Shown: one piece after another, positions 10,443 to 21,500 of the stretch | How positions within the stretch are numbered: position 1 is the stretch's first letter | Layout of the letters: the number at the start of each line of letters is the position of its first letter | DNA from: Meandrina meandrites | Taxonomy: Eukaryota; Cnidaria; Anthozoa; Scleractinia; Meandrinidae | DNA: 64,000 nucleotides | Assembly: GCA_963693305.1 (NCBI GenBank) | Contig: OY855909.1 | Span: 10,001 to 74,000 of the forward strand | Direction: 5' to 3' | The notes under the pieces: model-generated | What the model saw: the letters and a program-made list of their open reading frames with translations, nothing else | Databases searched by the model: none | Told to the model about the DNA's origin: nothing | Translations under genes and position numbers: made by a program

Positions 10443-10713
10443 AAACCCCTTCTGGTGGCTGTTGGAAGATAATTCCCGAGGCCGAAAGATTGTCAGAAAA
10501 TATGAGCAGTTTGCCGAGAAGTGAGGCTTCGAGGGCAACTTTGAAATGTTGAGGATAATATATTGGAGGATAATGCCCGAAACCAAAGGATTGTCCGAAA
10601 AATGAGTAGGTCCAGAAGCTATGTGTACGCTTCGAGGGCAACTGAAATTCTGAGGATGATTTTTCAGCCAGGGGCATTATCCTCCAATATACCAGCAAGC
10701 CAGAAAGGGGTTT
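10443..10713. mobile_element. small foldback/MITE-like element
   Basis: The ends are inverted: AAACCCCTTCTGG at 10,443 and CCAGAAAGGGGTTT at 10,700-10,713. Inside, ATTGGAGGATAATGCCC (about 10,562) is met by its complement GGGGCATTATCCTCCAAT (about 10,671). A direct repeat of GCTTCGAGGGCAACT occurs at about 10,527 and 10,629. The target duplication is ambiguous (TA or TTA). No coding capacity. Confidence 0.6.
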
Positions 10714-10739
10714 ATCTTTATAAGTTAAGTCTGCATACG

Positions 10740-11015
10740 AGCCAAGTGGCCCATCAGGCCGGAGCTTATCCTAGCTTCGGTAGCATGAAGGGACTTAAGG
10801 AGTATTTCTGCTCCCGCTGGATGGGATGCAAGTCCATTGAGGGTTACCCCGAGCAGTAAATTCGCCGGTACCCATTTATTCACCTGGCTGGAGAGAAGCA
10901 ATATGAGAGTAAAGTGTCCTGCCCAAAAACACAATGCAGTGCGGCGGCAAAAGCTCGAACACGGACCGTTCGATCCGGAGTCCAGTGCCCTAACCATTAG
11001 GCCACCGAGCCTCCC
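10740..11015 (-). mobile_element. tRNA-derived SINE
   Basis: Read on the minus strand, the 5' end resembles a tRNA gene. It starts GGGAGGCTCGGTGGCC, has an A-box-like TGGCCTAATGG (about 10,995-11,005), an anticodon-arm-like ACTCCGGAT, and a B-box-like GTGTTCGAGC (about 10,952-10,962). A tRNA-unrelated body follows, ending near a CCTGATGGGCCACTTGGC block at about 10,740. Polymerase III would transcribe such an element and LINE machinery would mobilise it. From memory, this body sequence is a very common repeat in stony coral genomes. The copy carries mismatches to the pol III boxes and is probably inactive. Confidence 0.75.
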
Positions 11016-11784
11016 ACTATTTTTAATAGCCTTCCAATCAATTTCTACAACATGATTTATCACTGGTAAATAGCACCAAAACCTAATTACGACGTAACAG
11101 CGGTTGAAATAAATTCAAGTTGATTGGTTTTACATAATTACTCTTTTAACGCTGATTTATTAGAAAGCTTGACCTTAAAATTTGTCTTTGTTCGTTTGTT
11201 TTGTACTAGTTAGTCGTTAAAATCGGGGGAGATATGTCAATTACTTAAATCGTACGGGGTATATTGCTTGATACCTGTAGTCCAATTTTGTACCATGTGA
11301 GGCATTTCATCCGATAAGCGCAAGTGAAAATTAATTGGTAGGTTATAATTATTGATACCGATCAATTTATTTATTCATGTACCTGCCCCTATTTTTAAAG
11401 AAATTTAGTGAATTCAAGGAAGTATGATAATTATAAAATCCAAGCTTCGAAATATTTTAGTGATCCCGACACCTTTACTTTGTTTTCGCATAAAGATTAA
11501 GGTGATTTTAACTTGTTTCATTTCGCAGGCTACAGTTAACTTGTACTGACAGTACAGTATCTGCTGCACAATTTCTATTTCTCGAGTCCTCGGTTTCTCG
11601 ACACTCCCCACTTTTCGAAACAATTTTTGTTTAGCTTCAATAGAACTTCTCTGTATATTAGCCACGATTTCTCGACGAAATTTTCGTTTCTCCTTGGAGG
11701 TTCGAACAATCGGGATTTTATTGTAAAGCCCGGCAGCCTTGTAAAACACAAGTCACAGGTCTTTAAGAACTAAAATCAATTTAA
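11016..11784. other. non-coding stretch with one unassigned frame
   Basis: A 111-codon minus-strand frame (11,414-11,749) starts at a non-ATG codon. Its first ~60 residues are highly charged (EKRKFRREIV, SVEKPRTRE) and could be an exon following an acceptor-like TTTTACAAG at about 11,739. The second half becomes hydrophobic and intron-like. I recognise no family. Confidence 0.3.
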
Positions 11785-11960
11785 GCTTACCTTTTGTGAC
11801 GTCATTAATCCAAATGACTGGAAATAGCAACTTCTTGAAGGTGACTGGTCGATTAAAAACTGTCTTTAAGCAACTACGATCGCAGGAACGTTGCAAATGG
11901 CGGTGACGAAAATTAAAATCCGCTGTCCCGGTAGAAACGGAACGAGTCACGTGGTCTGAT
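11785..11960 (-). promoter_or_regulatory. promoter-like patch with CRE and E-box
   Basis: A palindromic CRE, TGACGTCA, lies at 11,797-11,804 and a CACGTG E-box at 11,948-11,953. Between them is a YY1-like GCAAATGGCGGTG (about 11,889). On the minus strand the CRE is followed by AAAAG|GTAAGC (GT at 11,789-11,790), a good splice donor. I infer a promoter and non-coding first exon reading leftward; the partner exon could be the charged frame at 11,414-11,738. Confidence 0.35.
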
Positions 11961-12038
11961 AAATAAATGATTAAACACAGACGTGAAGCAGACGTGATGT
12001 TGATTTTGTGATGTTTTAGTTCGCTATGCGTTTACGAA

Positions 12039-12206
12039 ATGTATGAACAAAGTGCTCTCTACGATGGAGAAATTCTTGAATTGCATGCAGAAGATTCCTT
12101 TGGTGAAAATCTCTGGGATCCAAACAGAACTTCCCAAGGCTCCTTTTGTGGAACATTTAACATTGAGTGCTTGGTCATTCGGTTGTTGAAAATTTTCCGA
12201 TTGTGA
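12039..12206 (+). CDS. unassigned 55-codon frame
   Basis: An ATG at 12,039 opens 55 codons to a TGA at 12,204-12,206. The product begins MYEQSALYDGEILELHAEDS. Its composition is mixed and acidic, more protein-like than its surroundings. It lies just before the satellite and opposite the promoter-like patch at 11,785-11,960, so divergent transcription is possible. No family recognised; it could be a fragment of a gene cut off by the satellite, or chance. Confidence 0.2.
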   Translation: MYEQSALYDGEILELHAEDSFGENLWDPNRTSQGSFCGTFNIECLVIRLLKIFRL

Positions 12207-12314
12207 GGAAATATGCTAACGACACTGACATAAAACATACAACTAAACGAATGGAAGCTAGTGTGAATTTTATTTAGAAGGCCTTCCTGTAGTCGGCGCC
12301 CGTGGATACGGTCA

Positions 12315-15300
12315 ATGAAAACCTCGGCCTAAGAACATGTTTATTTACACACATTATGGGGAAAGTCGAAACAAGGCGTTTTGAAAACAACTGGATGACC
12401 TTCGTCAACCCGGCTTTTTGCGCTGCTTTTAAAAGCCCACCCAAAATGGTGGTATGAAACCGACCTGGTGGAATTCGATCCCAAGGGTTTTTATTCGCTT
12501 CGCCCCGATGGGAAAAGTCGAAACAAGGCGTTTTGAACACAATTGGACGACCTTCGTCAACCCGGCTTTTTGCGCTGCTTGGAAAAGCCCACCCAAAATG
12601 GTGGTATGAAACCGACCTGGTGGAGTTCGATCCCAAGGGTGTTTATTCGCTTCGCCCCGATGGGCAAAATCGAAACAAGGCGTTTCGAACGCAATTGGAC
12701 GACTTTCGTCAACCCGGCTTTTTGTGCTGCTTGGAAAAGCCCACCCAAAATGGTGGTATGAAACAGACCTCGTGGATTTTGATCCCTAGGGTGTTTATTC
12801 GCTTCGCCCCGATGGGGAAAGTCCAAACAAGGCGTTTTGAACGCAATTGGACGACCTATGTCAACTCGGCTTTTTGCGCTACTTGGAAAAGCCCACCCAA
12901 AATGGTGGTATGAAACCGACCTGGTGGAATTTGATCCCAAGGGTGTTTATTCGCTTCGCCCCGAGGGGGAAAGTCGAAACAAGGCGCTTTAAAAGCAATT
13001 TGACGACCTTCGTCAACCTGGCTTTTTGCGCTGCTAGGAAAAGCCCACCCAAAATGGTGGTATGAAACTGACCTGATGGAATTTGATTCCTAGGGTGTTT
13101 ATTCGCTTGGTACCGATGGGGAAAGTCGAAACAAGGCCTTTTGAACGCAATTGGACGACCTTCGTCAACCCGGCTTTTTGCGCTGTTTGGAAAAGCCCAC
13201 TTAAAATGGTGGTATGAAACTGACCTGGTGGAATTTGATCCTTAGGGTGTTTATTCGCTTCGCGCCGATGAGGAAAGTCGAAACAATACGTTTTGAACGC
13301 AATTGGACGACCTTCGTCAACCCGGCTTTTTCCGCTGCTTGGAAAAGCCCACCCAAAATGGTGGTATGAAACCGACCTCGTGGATTTTGATCCCTAGGGT
13401 GTTTATTCGCTTCGCCCCGATCGGGAAAGTCGAAACAAGGCGTTTTCAACTCAATTGGCCGACCTTCGTCAACCCGGCTTTTTCCGCTGCTTGGAAAAGC
13501 CCACCCAAAATGGTGGTATGAAACTGACCTGGTGGAATTTGATCATGAGGGTGTTTATTCGCTTCGCCAGGATGGGGAAAGTCGAAACAAGGCGTTTTGA
13601 ACGCAATTTTACGACCTTCGTCAACCCGGCTTTTTGCGCTGCTTGGAAAAGCCCACCCAAAATGGTGGTATGAAACTGACCTGATGGAATTTGATCCCTA
13701 GGGTGTTTATTCGCTTGGTACCGATGGGGAAAGTCGAAACAAGGCCTTTTGAACGCAATTGGACGACCTTCGCCAACCCGGCTTTTTGCGCTGCTTGGAA
13801 AAGCCCACCCAAAATGGTGGTATGAAACTGACGTGGTGGAATTTGATCCCTAGGGTGTTTATTCGCTTTGCCCCGATGGGGAAAGTCGAAACAAGGCGTT
13901 TTGAACGCAATTGGACGACCTTCGTCAACCCGGCTTTTTGCGCTGCTTGGAAAAGCCCACCCAAAATGGTGGTATGAAACTGACGTGGTGGAATTTGATC
14001 CCTAGGGTGTTTATTCGCTTTGCCCCGATGGGGAAAGTCGAAACAAGGCGTTTTGAACGCAATTGGACGACCTTCGTCAACCCGGCTTTTTGCGCTGCTT
14101 GGAAAAGCCAACCCAAAATGGTGGTATGAAACCGACCTGGTGGAATTTGATCCCAATGGTGTTTATTCGCTTCGCCCCGATGGGGAAAGTCGAAACAAGG
14201 CGTATTCAACTCAATTGGCCGCCCTTCGTCAACCCGGCTTTTTCCGCTGCTTGGAAAAGCCCACCCAAAATGGTGGTATGAAACCGACCTGGTGGAATTT
14301 GATCCCTAGGGTGTTTATTCGCTTCGCCCCGATGGGGAAAGGGGAAACAAGGTGTTTTGAACGCAATTGGACGACCTTCGTGAACCCGGCTTCTTGCGCT
14401 GCTTGGAAAAGCCCACCCAAAATGGTGGTATGAAACCGACCGGGTGGAATTTGATCCCTAGGGTGTTTATTCGCTTCGCCCGGATGGGGAAAGTGGAAAC
14501 AAGGCGTTTTGAACGATATTGGACGACCTTCGTTAACCCGTCTTTTTGCGCTGCTTGGAAAACCCCACCCAAAATGGCGGTATGAAACCGACCTGGTGGG
14601 ATTAGATCCCAAGGGTGTTTATTCGCTTCGCCCCGATGGGGAAATTCGAAACAAGGTGTTTTGAACGCAATTGGACGACCTTCGTGAACCCGGCTTCTTG
14701 CGCTTCTTGGAAAAGCCCACCCAAAATGGTGGTATAAAACAGACCTGGTGGAATTCTATCTCAATGGTGTTTATTCGCTTCGCCTCGATGGGGAAAGTCG
14801 AAACAAGGCGTTTTGAACGCAATTGGATGAGGTTCGTCAACCCTACTTTTTCCGCTGCTTGGAAAAGCCCACCCAAAATGGTGGTATGAAACCGACCTGG
14901 TAGAGTTCGATCCCAAGGGTGTTTATTCGCTTCGCCCCAAGGGGGAAAGTCGAAACAAGGCGTTTTGAACGCAATTGGACGACCTTCGTCAACCTGGCTT
15001 TTTGCGATGCTTGGAAAAGCCCACCCAAAATGGTGGTATGAACCCGACGTGGTGGAGTTCGATCCCAAGGGTGTTTATTCGCTTCGCCCCGATGGGGAAA
15101 GTCGAAACAAGGCCTTTTGAACGCAATTGGATGACCTTCGTGAACCCTACTTTTTGCGCTGCTTGGAAAAGCCCACCCAAAATGCTGATATGAAACCTAC
15201 CTGGTGGGATTCGATCCCAAGAATGTTTATTCGCTTCGCCCCGATGGGGAAAGTCAAAACAAGGCGCTTTGAACGCAATTGGACGAAATTCGTCAACCCG

Positions 15301-15795
15301 ACTTTTTGCGCTGCTTGGAAAAGCCCACCCAAAATGGTGGTATGAAACCCACGTGGTGGAATTCGATCCCAAGGGTGTTTATTCGCTTCGCCCCTATGGG
15401 GAAAGTCGAAAAAGGCGTTTTGAACGCAATTGGACGATCTTCGTCAACCCGGCTTTTTGCTTTGCTTGGAAAAGCCCACCCAAAATGGTGGTATGAAACC
15501 GACCTTGTCGAATTCCATCCCAAGGGTGTTTATTCGCTTCGCCCCGATGGGGAAAGTCGAAACAAGGCGTTTTGAACGCAATTGCACGACCTTCGTCAAC
15601 CCTACTTTTTGCGTTGCTTGGAAAAGCCCACCCAAAATGCTGATATGAAACCGACGTGGTGGAACTCGATCCCAAGGGTGTTTATTCGCTTCGCCCCGAT
15701 TGGGAAAATCGAAACAAGGCGTTTTGAACGCAATTGGACGACCTTCGTCAACCCGGCTTTTTGCGCTGCTTGGAAAAGCCCACCCAAAATGATGG
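12315..15795 (+). repeat. 152-bp satellite array, block 1
   Basis: About 22.6 head-to-tail monomers of 152 bp. Clean copies start at 12,357; 12,315-12,356 is a degraded edge. Constant words per monomer are GACGACCTTCGTCAACCCGG, GCTGCTTGGAAAAGCCCACC, AAAATGGTGGTATGAAACCG and GTGTTTATTCGCTTCGCCCC. Because 152 is 2 more than a multiple of 3, neighbouring monomers are read in different frames; the many 60-150-codon frames on both strands are by-products. The monomer contains several short perfect inverted repeats. The array continues at 22,512 once the retrotransposon is removed. Confidence 0.97.
15791..15795. other. left 5-bp target-site duplication GATGG
   Basis: GATGG immediately before the 5' LTR equals GATGG at 22,512-22,516 after the 3' LTR. 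Removing the element and one copy restores an ordinary satellite monomer reading AAAATGATGGTATGAAACC. Confidence 0.95.
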
Positions 15796-16239
15796 TGTTA
15801 CCGCGCTATGCGAATTGTCTATTGTTTTCGTTTCCATCGTGCGCACGAAGGTGTTTTCGCGCTATTTGTATTAATATGCATTAGCGTCGTTGTAGATTAC
15901 GTTCTTCATTCTAGTTTACGATTTCGCCGGTATTGTTTGCGTCGTTGTGAATCTGCAGAATCTGTGGCGTCGTTTTCTACAATATTCCTTCATGCCTTGG
16001 AGTTTCACTGATAAGGTTCGTAATAGTTCTTCCGCTGACTATAATTTTTTTGTACATTTTCTTAGGATTTTGTTGTTGTTTTTTTTGCTAGAACTGTCAC
16101 GCTGGGACGGGCCCGTTTATCTTCCCGAACAGCAAGTAACTTGTGGTGTACTCCTAAATAAACGTGTAGTGTGCGCTGGATAATTAGCGGCTACATATTG
16201 GTTCTTCGTGTAGTGTGCGCTGGATAATTTGCGGCTACA
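15796..16239 (+). repeat. 5' LTR (444 bp)
   Basis: Begins TGTTACCGCGC and ends GCGGCTACA, giving the TG...CA ends typical of LTRs. It contains an AATAAA at 16,157-16,162. Near its 3' end a ~34-bp block with the word GTGTAGTGTGCGCTGGATAA is duplicated in tandem. The internal region starts at 16,240; a primer-binding site beginning TGG at 16,241 is likely, but I could not match it to a tRNA. Confidence 0.96.
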
Positions 16240-16289
16240 TTGGTTTTTATCGATACTCTTAACCGCGTTTGTTGAAGACGACGTAGGCG

Positions 16290-18473
16290 ATGGAAACTCC
16301 ACGCGAGACTCCACGCGAGACTCCTCGCGAACTATTATCCCAAAGAGGAACTGGTGATGCGTTAAATGGATATTCCCTTTATGGTTCTCGTAGATCGAGT
16401 TCGTGTAAATCGTCGAAGGCGAGGCTTGCTATTGCTCAGTTGAAGGTGAAGAAACTCGAAGAGGAGCAAAGGTTAAAGGCGATGGAGTATGAACTTGAGA
16501 AGCAAAGGCTCCAAATCGAGATGGAAAGGGAACTTCTGGGTGCACATGTCGAAGTCCAACAAGCTCTGATCGAGTTGTCCGATGGAAGTGGTGATAGTGG
16601 CGACCCAAGGAAGAGATCTTCAAATCTTACCTCGCTTCCCGAGCAGACTTTACACGAGACCGTTGGCAGGTATCTTGCCTCGTGTGACGCGGGTCGGCCG
16701 AAACCAGTTCTGACCTCGCCTCCCCGGCCTAAGAAAAATCTCCCGGACAGGGACATTCTTAATCGAACCGAAGCCGTAGTCAATGCCACAGAGGCGCAGA
16801 GCATTTCAAGGGTTCAGCAGGAAGCAATGAAACAACATGACGAAGCAGTACGTTTAATGGTCTCTGATCTAGAGAGGATTGAGATGCCTAAAAGAGAGTT
16901 CCTCTCTTTGTATGGTGACCCGAAGAGGTACCCCCGGTTTATGAAGAGCTTCGAGATAAACGTGGAGAGGAGAGTGAAAGAGGACGATGAGAAACTCTCT
17001 TACCTAATACAGTATTGCAAGGGCCCTGCGAAGGATGCTATCGAGAACTGTCTGATGTTACCACCTGAGAAAGGTTACAAAGAAGCGAAGGAGATATTGT
17101 GCAAGAACTTTGGACAGAAACACACGATCGTGAGAGCGTTCATCGACAAGGTTGTCAAAGGACCTCAGATCCGCGCCTGGGAATCCGAGAAGTTGTCTCA
17201 ATTGGCCCCTGACATGAAGAGCTGTGCCCTAAACTCAGATCACATGCATTACAGGGCTGACATTGATTCAATGGACACACTTAAGAGGATTGTTATGAGA
17301 CTTCCGCCCCATCTCCAAGCTAAGTGGGCCGAGGAGTCAAACCGGCTCATCGAGGCAGAGCTAGAACCAGATTTTGCTGACTTGGCCGGCTTCGTAGAGA
17401 GGAGAGCGACTGTAGCAAACACCGCGTTTGGTAAGCTGGTAGGAGCAATGCCTGAAGCGGACATTAAGCCTAAATCTCGACGAAAACCAGTTGGCGACCC
17501 CCCAGCTTGTGCGACATCTCTTGGGATCCAGTCGGCAAAAGGGGTACGTGGGCCAGATGGCGTGTCACCCGGCCAACATACCGTCAGTCCTTTTGCCCAA
17601 GGTTCAAGTAACCAAGTTACTACCCCCTCTTGCCTATTCTGTAACGGCACGCACAGTTTGGAAAGATGCTTCAAGTTCCGAGACAAGCCCTTTGACGAAC
17701 GACAGGAGTTCGTGTTGACCAAAAAACTGTGTACTAACTGTCTGAGAGTAAATCACGTTGCTAGACGATGTAGAATGGCAAGGGCGTGCCTTTTCAGTGG
17801 TTGCGGACAACGCCATCATTCACTTCTTCATCCACCGCCTGCCGCACTCAAAGGTGTCGAGAGACCTGCCGGTTGTTCCACTCGAGAGAGTTTATCGGAA
17901 GCTAGTCCGCAGAGCAGCGCCAGTGTGGCCAACCAAGAAGCCCAGTGTGCTGCTCTCAAATCTGGAAGTTCCCGCGTTAGCCTGCAAATAGTTCCAGTGA
18001 GAGTTCGTGGTGAAGAAGGTGGTCCAGAAATTATGACTTATGCGTTTTTGGATAACGGCTCTGATACGACGCTTTGTCTGAGCAGCCTGGCCGAAAGCTT
18101 GGGCGTCTCCGGGAAACCTGTTCACTTCCCGCTGTCTTCGATAAATGCTGAGAACATTCCCAAATCAGGATACGAAGTGGCATTGGATTTATTGGCTCTT
18201 GACGGTAATGTTCCCATTGTCCTGGACAAGGTGTGGACCGTCGATCGACTTCCCATTTCTAAACGAAGTGTACCTGCAGATGAAGACGTGAGTCAATGGC
18301 CTCACTTGAAGGGTGTAAAGTTCCCTAGGCTTGACGGAGAAGAAAAGTGTGTCAGCATACTTATTGGAAACGATGTGCCTGAAGCGCATTGGGTCTATGA
18401 AGAGAGACGTGGAAGACGAAAACAGCCATATGCAGTTAGAACCCCCTTGGTTGGACGCTTATCGGGCGCCTGA
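16290..18473 (+). CDS. BEL/Pao gag and protease region
   Basis: A 727-codon frame opening at an ATG 50 bp after the 5' LTR. In order: a short N-terminal repeat of ETPR; a coiled coil at about residues 42-95 (LKVKKLEEEQRLK and following); a DUF1759-type gag capsid region at about 204-350 (starting FLSLYGDPKRY); zinc knuckles between about 445 and 520, namely CX2CX3HX4C, CX2CX4HX4C (first cysteine at residue 481) and a CX4C...HH motif; and a retropepsin-like DUF1758 domain with its catalytic DNGS at 588-591. It makes the particle proteins and the protease. The frame ends at a TGA at 18,471-18,473 soon after the conserved end of the protease region, because of a one-base frame change; homologous elements read on into the RT. 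I see no canonical slippery heptamer, so decay is likelier than programmed shifting. Confidence 0.93.
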   Translation: METPRETPRETPRELLSQRGTGDALNGYSLYGSRRSSSCKSSKARLAIAQLKVKKLEEEQRLKAMEYELEKQRLQIEMERELLGAHVEVQQALIELSDGSGDSGDPRKRSSNLTSLPEQTLHETVGRYLASCDAGRPKPVLTSPPRPKKNLPDRDILNRTEAVVNATEAQSISRVQQEAMKQHDEAVRLMVSDLERIEMPKREFLSLYGDPKRYPRFMKSFEINVERRVKEDDEKLSYLIQYCKGPAKDAIENCLMLPPEKGYKEAKEILCKNFGQKHTIVRAFIDKVVKGPQIRAWESEKLSQLAPDMKSCALNSDHMHYRADIDSMDTLKRIVMRLPPHLQAKWAEESNRLIEAELEPDFADLAGFVERRATVANTAFGKLVGAMPEADIKPKSRRKPVGDPPACATSLGIQSAKGVRGPDGVSPGQHTVSPFAQGSSNQVTTPSCLFCNGTHSLERCFKFRDKPFDERQEFVLTKKLCTNCLRVNHVARRCRMARACLFSGCGQRHHSLLHPPPAALKGVERPAGCSTRESLSEASPQSSASVANQEAQCAALKSGSSRVSLQIVPVRVRGEEGGPEIMTYAFLDNGSDTTLCLSSLAESLGVSGKPVHFPLSSINAENIPKSGYEVALDLLALDGNVPIVLDKVWTVDRLPISKRSVPADEDVSQWPHLKGVKFPRLDGEEKCVSILIGNDVPEAHWVYEERRGRRKQPYAVRTPLVGRLSGA

Positions 18474-18529
18474 ACAGCTTCTCATCAGCAAGGGAAGCGC
18501 AGGTTAATTTCGTAAGAGGCGGCCAGGAA

Positions 18530-21500
18530 ATGTTGTCTAGCCAGCTCAGGAGGATGTATGACGCAGAGTTCAGCGAGTGTCTAGCAAGCAGCAAGTTGGC
18601 CATGTCCGGTGAAGATCGCCAAGCTCTCGCCATCCTTGAAAACTCAGCCTGTTTGGTGGATGGCCATTATCAACTGGCCTTACCCTGGCGTTACAAGCCT
18701 CCTTCTCTGAAGAACAATCGTTGTGTGGCTTTGCGCAGGCTCCAATTCCTCGAGAAGAGATTTCAGAAGGATTCGTCCCTGAAGGAGAAGTATTGCAAGA
18801 CCATGAATGAATACATCATGAAAGGTCATGCCAGGAAAGTTCCAGATAATCAGATCGATCCTGGTGCCAAACCTCTGTGGTACCTGCCGCACCACCCGGT
18901 CATCCACGAGCACAAACCTGGTAAGGTACGAGTGGTCTTTGACTGCGCAGCTCGATATGAAGATACTTCGCTAAATGACCAGTTGCTTCAAGGCCCCGAT
19001 CTGACAAACAACCTTACAGGCGTGTTGCTCAGATTCCGGCAAGAACCGGTTGCGTTAATGGCGGATGTGGAGCAGATGTTTCATCAAGTCCGTGTAGCAC
19101 CCGATGACTGTCATGCCTTGCGGTTCCTCTGGTGGGAAGACGGTGACCTGTCTAAGAATCCAGTCGACCATCAGATGCTTGTTCATTTATTTGGCGCCTC
19201 ATCCTCCCCTTGTTGTGCAAGTTTTGCCCTCAAGAAATCCGCGAATGATTTTGGTGGCGATTTCGACACCCAGACTGTGGATACTGTGAACCGTAACTTT
19301 TATGTTGACGATTGTTTAAGATCTGTGGCAACAGTTCATGAAGCCTCCAGACTCGCGAATCAACTTGTGCAGTTATTGGCCAAAGGAGGATTTCGCCTCA
19401 CTAAATGGATCAGCAACAGCCGAGAGGTCTTGGAACAAATCCCATCCGGTGAGAGAGCACCGTCCATTGCTAACTTGGATTTAGAAGACCTGCCTACTGA
19501 CCGCGCTTTGGGCACCCAGTGGGACGTGGAAGCGGATACTCTCAGTTTTCATGTTAACGAGAAACCAGTTCCTGACACCAGAAGGGGAATCCTGTCCCTA
19601 GTATCTAGCCTGTACGATCCTCTTGGATTCGCAGCACCGTTAATACTACCAGCCAAAGTTCTCCTACAGCAGCTGTGCAGACTCGACTTTGGTTGGGATG
19701 AGACTGTTCCGAACGAAACACTGACGGAATGGAGAGAGTGGGTAGAAGATCTTCCAAGACTCAAACTTGTAAGCTGGCCGCGCTGCTTTAAGCCCAAAGA
19801 ATTTGGAATGCTCCACAATGTTCAATTGCATCACTTTTCAGATGCCTCAGAAGTGGGATACGGAACAGCATCCTACCTTCGCCTCGTAGACGACATGGGA
19901 AGAATTCATTGTGGATTAGTTATGGCCAAATCTCGTGTTGCACCTCTGAAGACCGTCACGATTCCCAGAATGGAACTGACTGCTGCAGTGCTCTCGGTCA
20001 AGTTGCATAAATTTATCACAGAGCAATTGGATCTGCCGATTAACAAGACGATATTTTGGACAGATTCCACGATAGTACTCCAATACATCAGAAATGAAGC
20101 AAGAAGATTCCAGACGTTCGTCGCAAACCGTCTGTCGGTGATCCACAACGCCTCTTCTCCGCACCAGTGGCGACATGTCGCTTCGCTACACAACCCAGCA
20201 GATTACGCCTCCAGAGGGTTTTCCGGCAGCGAAACTCAGAAATTAAAGCATTGGTTTAACGGACCAGCGTTTTTAGGCCAAGTAGGGAGTGAGTGGTCAA
20301 GGCAGCCGGTTGAAATCCCAGACCTGCCCGAAGATGATCGCGACCTCAAGAGAAAGAAAGTACAAGTTCACATGTTGATGCAAGAAAACAGTCTACAGCC
20401 CCTCTTATTGCGTTATTCCTCCCTTTACAAGCTCCTGACGTCTGTCGCATGGTTGCTTCGATTCAAGAATTATTTACGCCGCCAGACTGGAGAGGTAAAG
20501 AGTGGAATCTTGACGGTTGATGAAATCGTAACAGCGACTAGAGAGGTGGTTAAAGTGGTTCAGAGACAAGCTTTCCCTAAAGAATTGGCGGTTCTTCAAA
20601 GAATCTCGCACGTGACTCCATCTCGTACCTCCGTTCCTCAGAGAAGCAAGTTGGGTTTTGTGGGATACGTTAGTCCTCTTCGGAAGCTTAACCCGGTGAT
20701 TTTTAATGGTGTCATTTGCGTCGAAGGACGTCTGGAAAGGGCCTCTATTGAACTAAGTGTTAAGCATCCCATGATTTTACCCGCCAAGCATCATGTCACC
20801 GATCTGGTCATAAGAGACTGTCATGAAAAGGAGAGTCACGTAGGTGCTGGTCAAGTGCTAGCCAGTATAAGGCAGAAATTCTGGATTCTGAGGGGGCATG
20901 CGGCTGTGCGGCGTGTAGTTGGGAAATGCCTTAAGTGTCGGTTCTGGAACGCTAGGCCGTGTGAGCAGATTATGGCACCTTTACCCACTGCAAGAGTCAG
21001 CCCTGGACTTCCTCCCTTCTCCTCCGTAGGTGTGGACTACTTTGGACCGATATTGGTCAAGTCAAGACGTAGTCAAGTCAAGAGATACGGATGTGTATTT
21101 ACATGCTTAGCCATTCGGGCCGTTCACATTGAGATTGCTCACGAACTCACATCTGACTCATTTATCCAGGCCTTCACAAGATTCGTTAGCAGACGAGGTC
21201 CGCCGATCGAAGTTTTCAGCGACAACGGAACCAATTTTAAAGGTGCTGAGACTGAGATCAAGGCCGCTTTGGAGAAGTGGAATCCCGATCGTATCGACAA
21301 TTGCTTAAGGGAGCGTGGGATAAAGTGGAACTTCAATCCTCCACACTCAAGCCACGCTGGAGGTGTCTGGGAACGAATGATACGCTCGATTCGCAAGATC
21401 CTCCGTGCTCTCTTGGGATCTCAGCTCGTGGACGATGAAACTCTCCTAACCCTCATGGCGGAAGTTGAGAAGATATTAAATGATCGACCTCTTACACCCC

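Noticed and set aside
10837..11063. Short proteins over the SINE on both strands
   Set aside because: The stretch is explained by a tRNA-derived SINE; the frames are incidental.
13303..13340. CENP-B box in the satellite (CTTCGTCAACCCGGC)
   Set aside because: It resembles the mammalian box but is one base short in the spacer and differs in the final G run. CENP-B binding is a mammalian feature, so the match is not meaningful.
13303..14281. Hammerhead ribozyme in the satellite
   Set aside because: The core words CTGATGA and GAAA in proper arrangement were not found on either strand of the consensus monomer.
12274..15884. Many 60-150-codon frames on both strands with shared motifs such as FHTTILGGLFQAAQKAG
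   Set aside because: They track the 152-bp satellite. The period is not a multiple of three, so frames change at each monomer, and both strands are open equally.
18440..18530. Programmed ribosomal frameshift between gag and pol
   Set aside because: No canonical slippery heptamer or clear downstream structure is visible, and BEL elements normally use one continuous frame. A mutation or sequence error is more likely.
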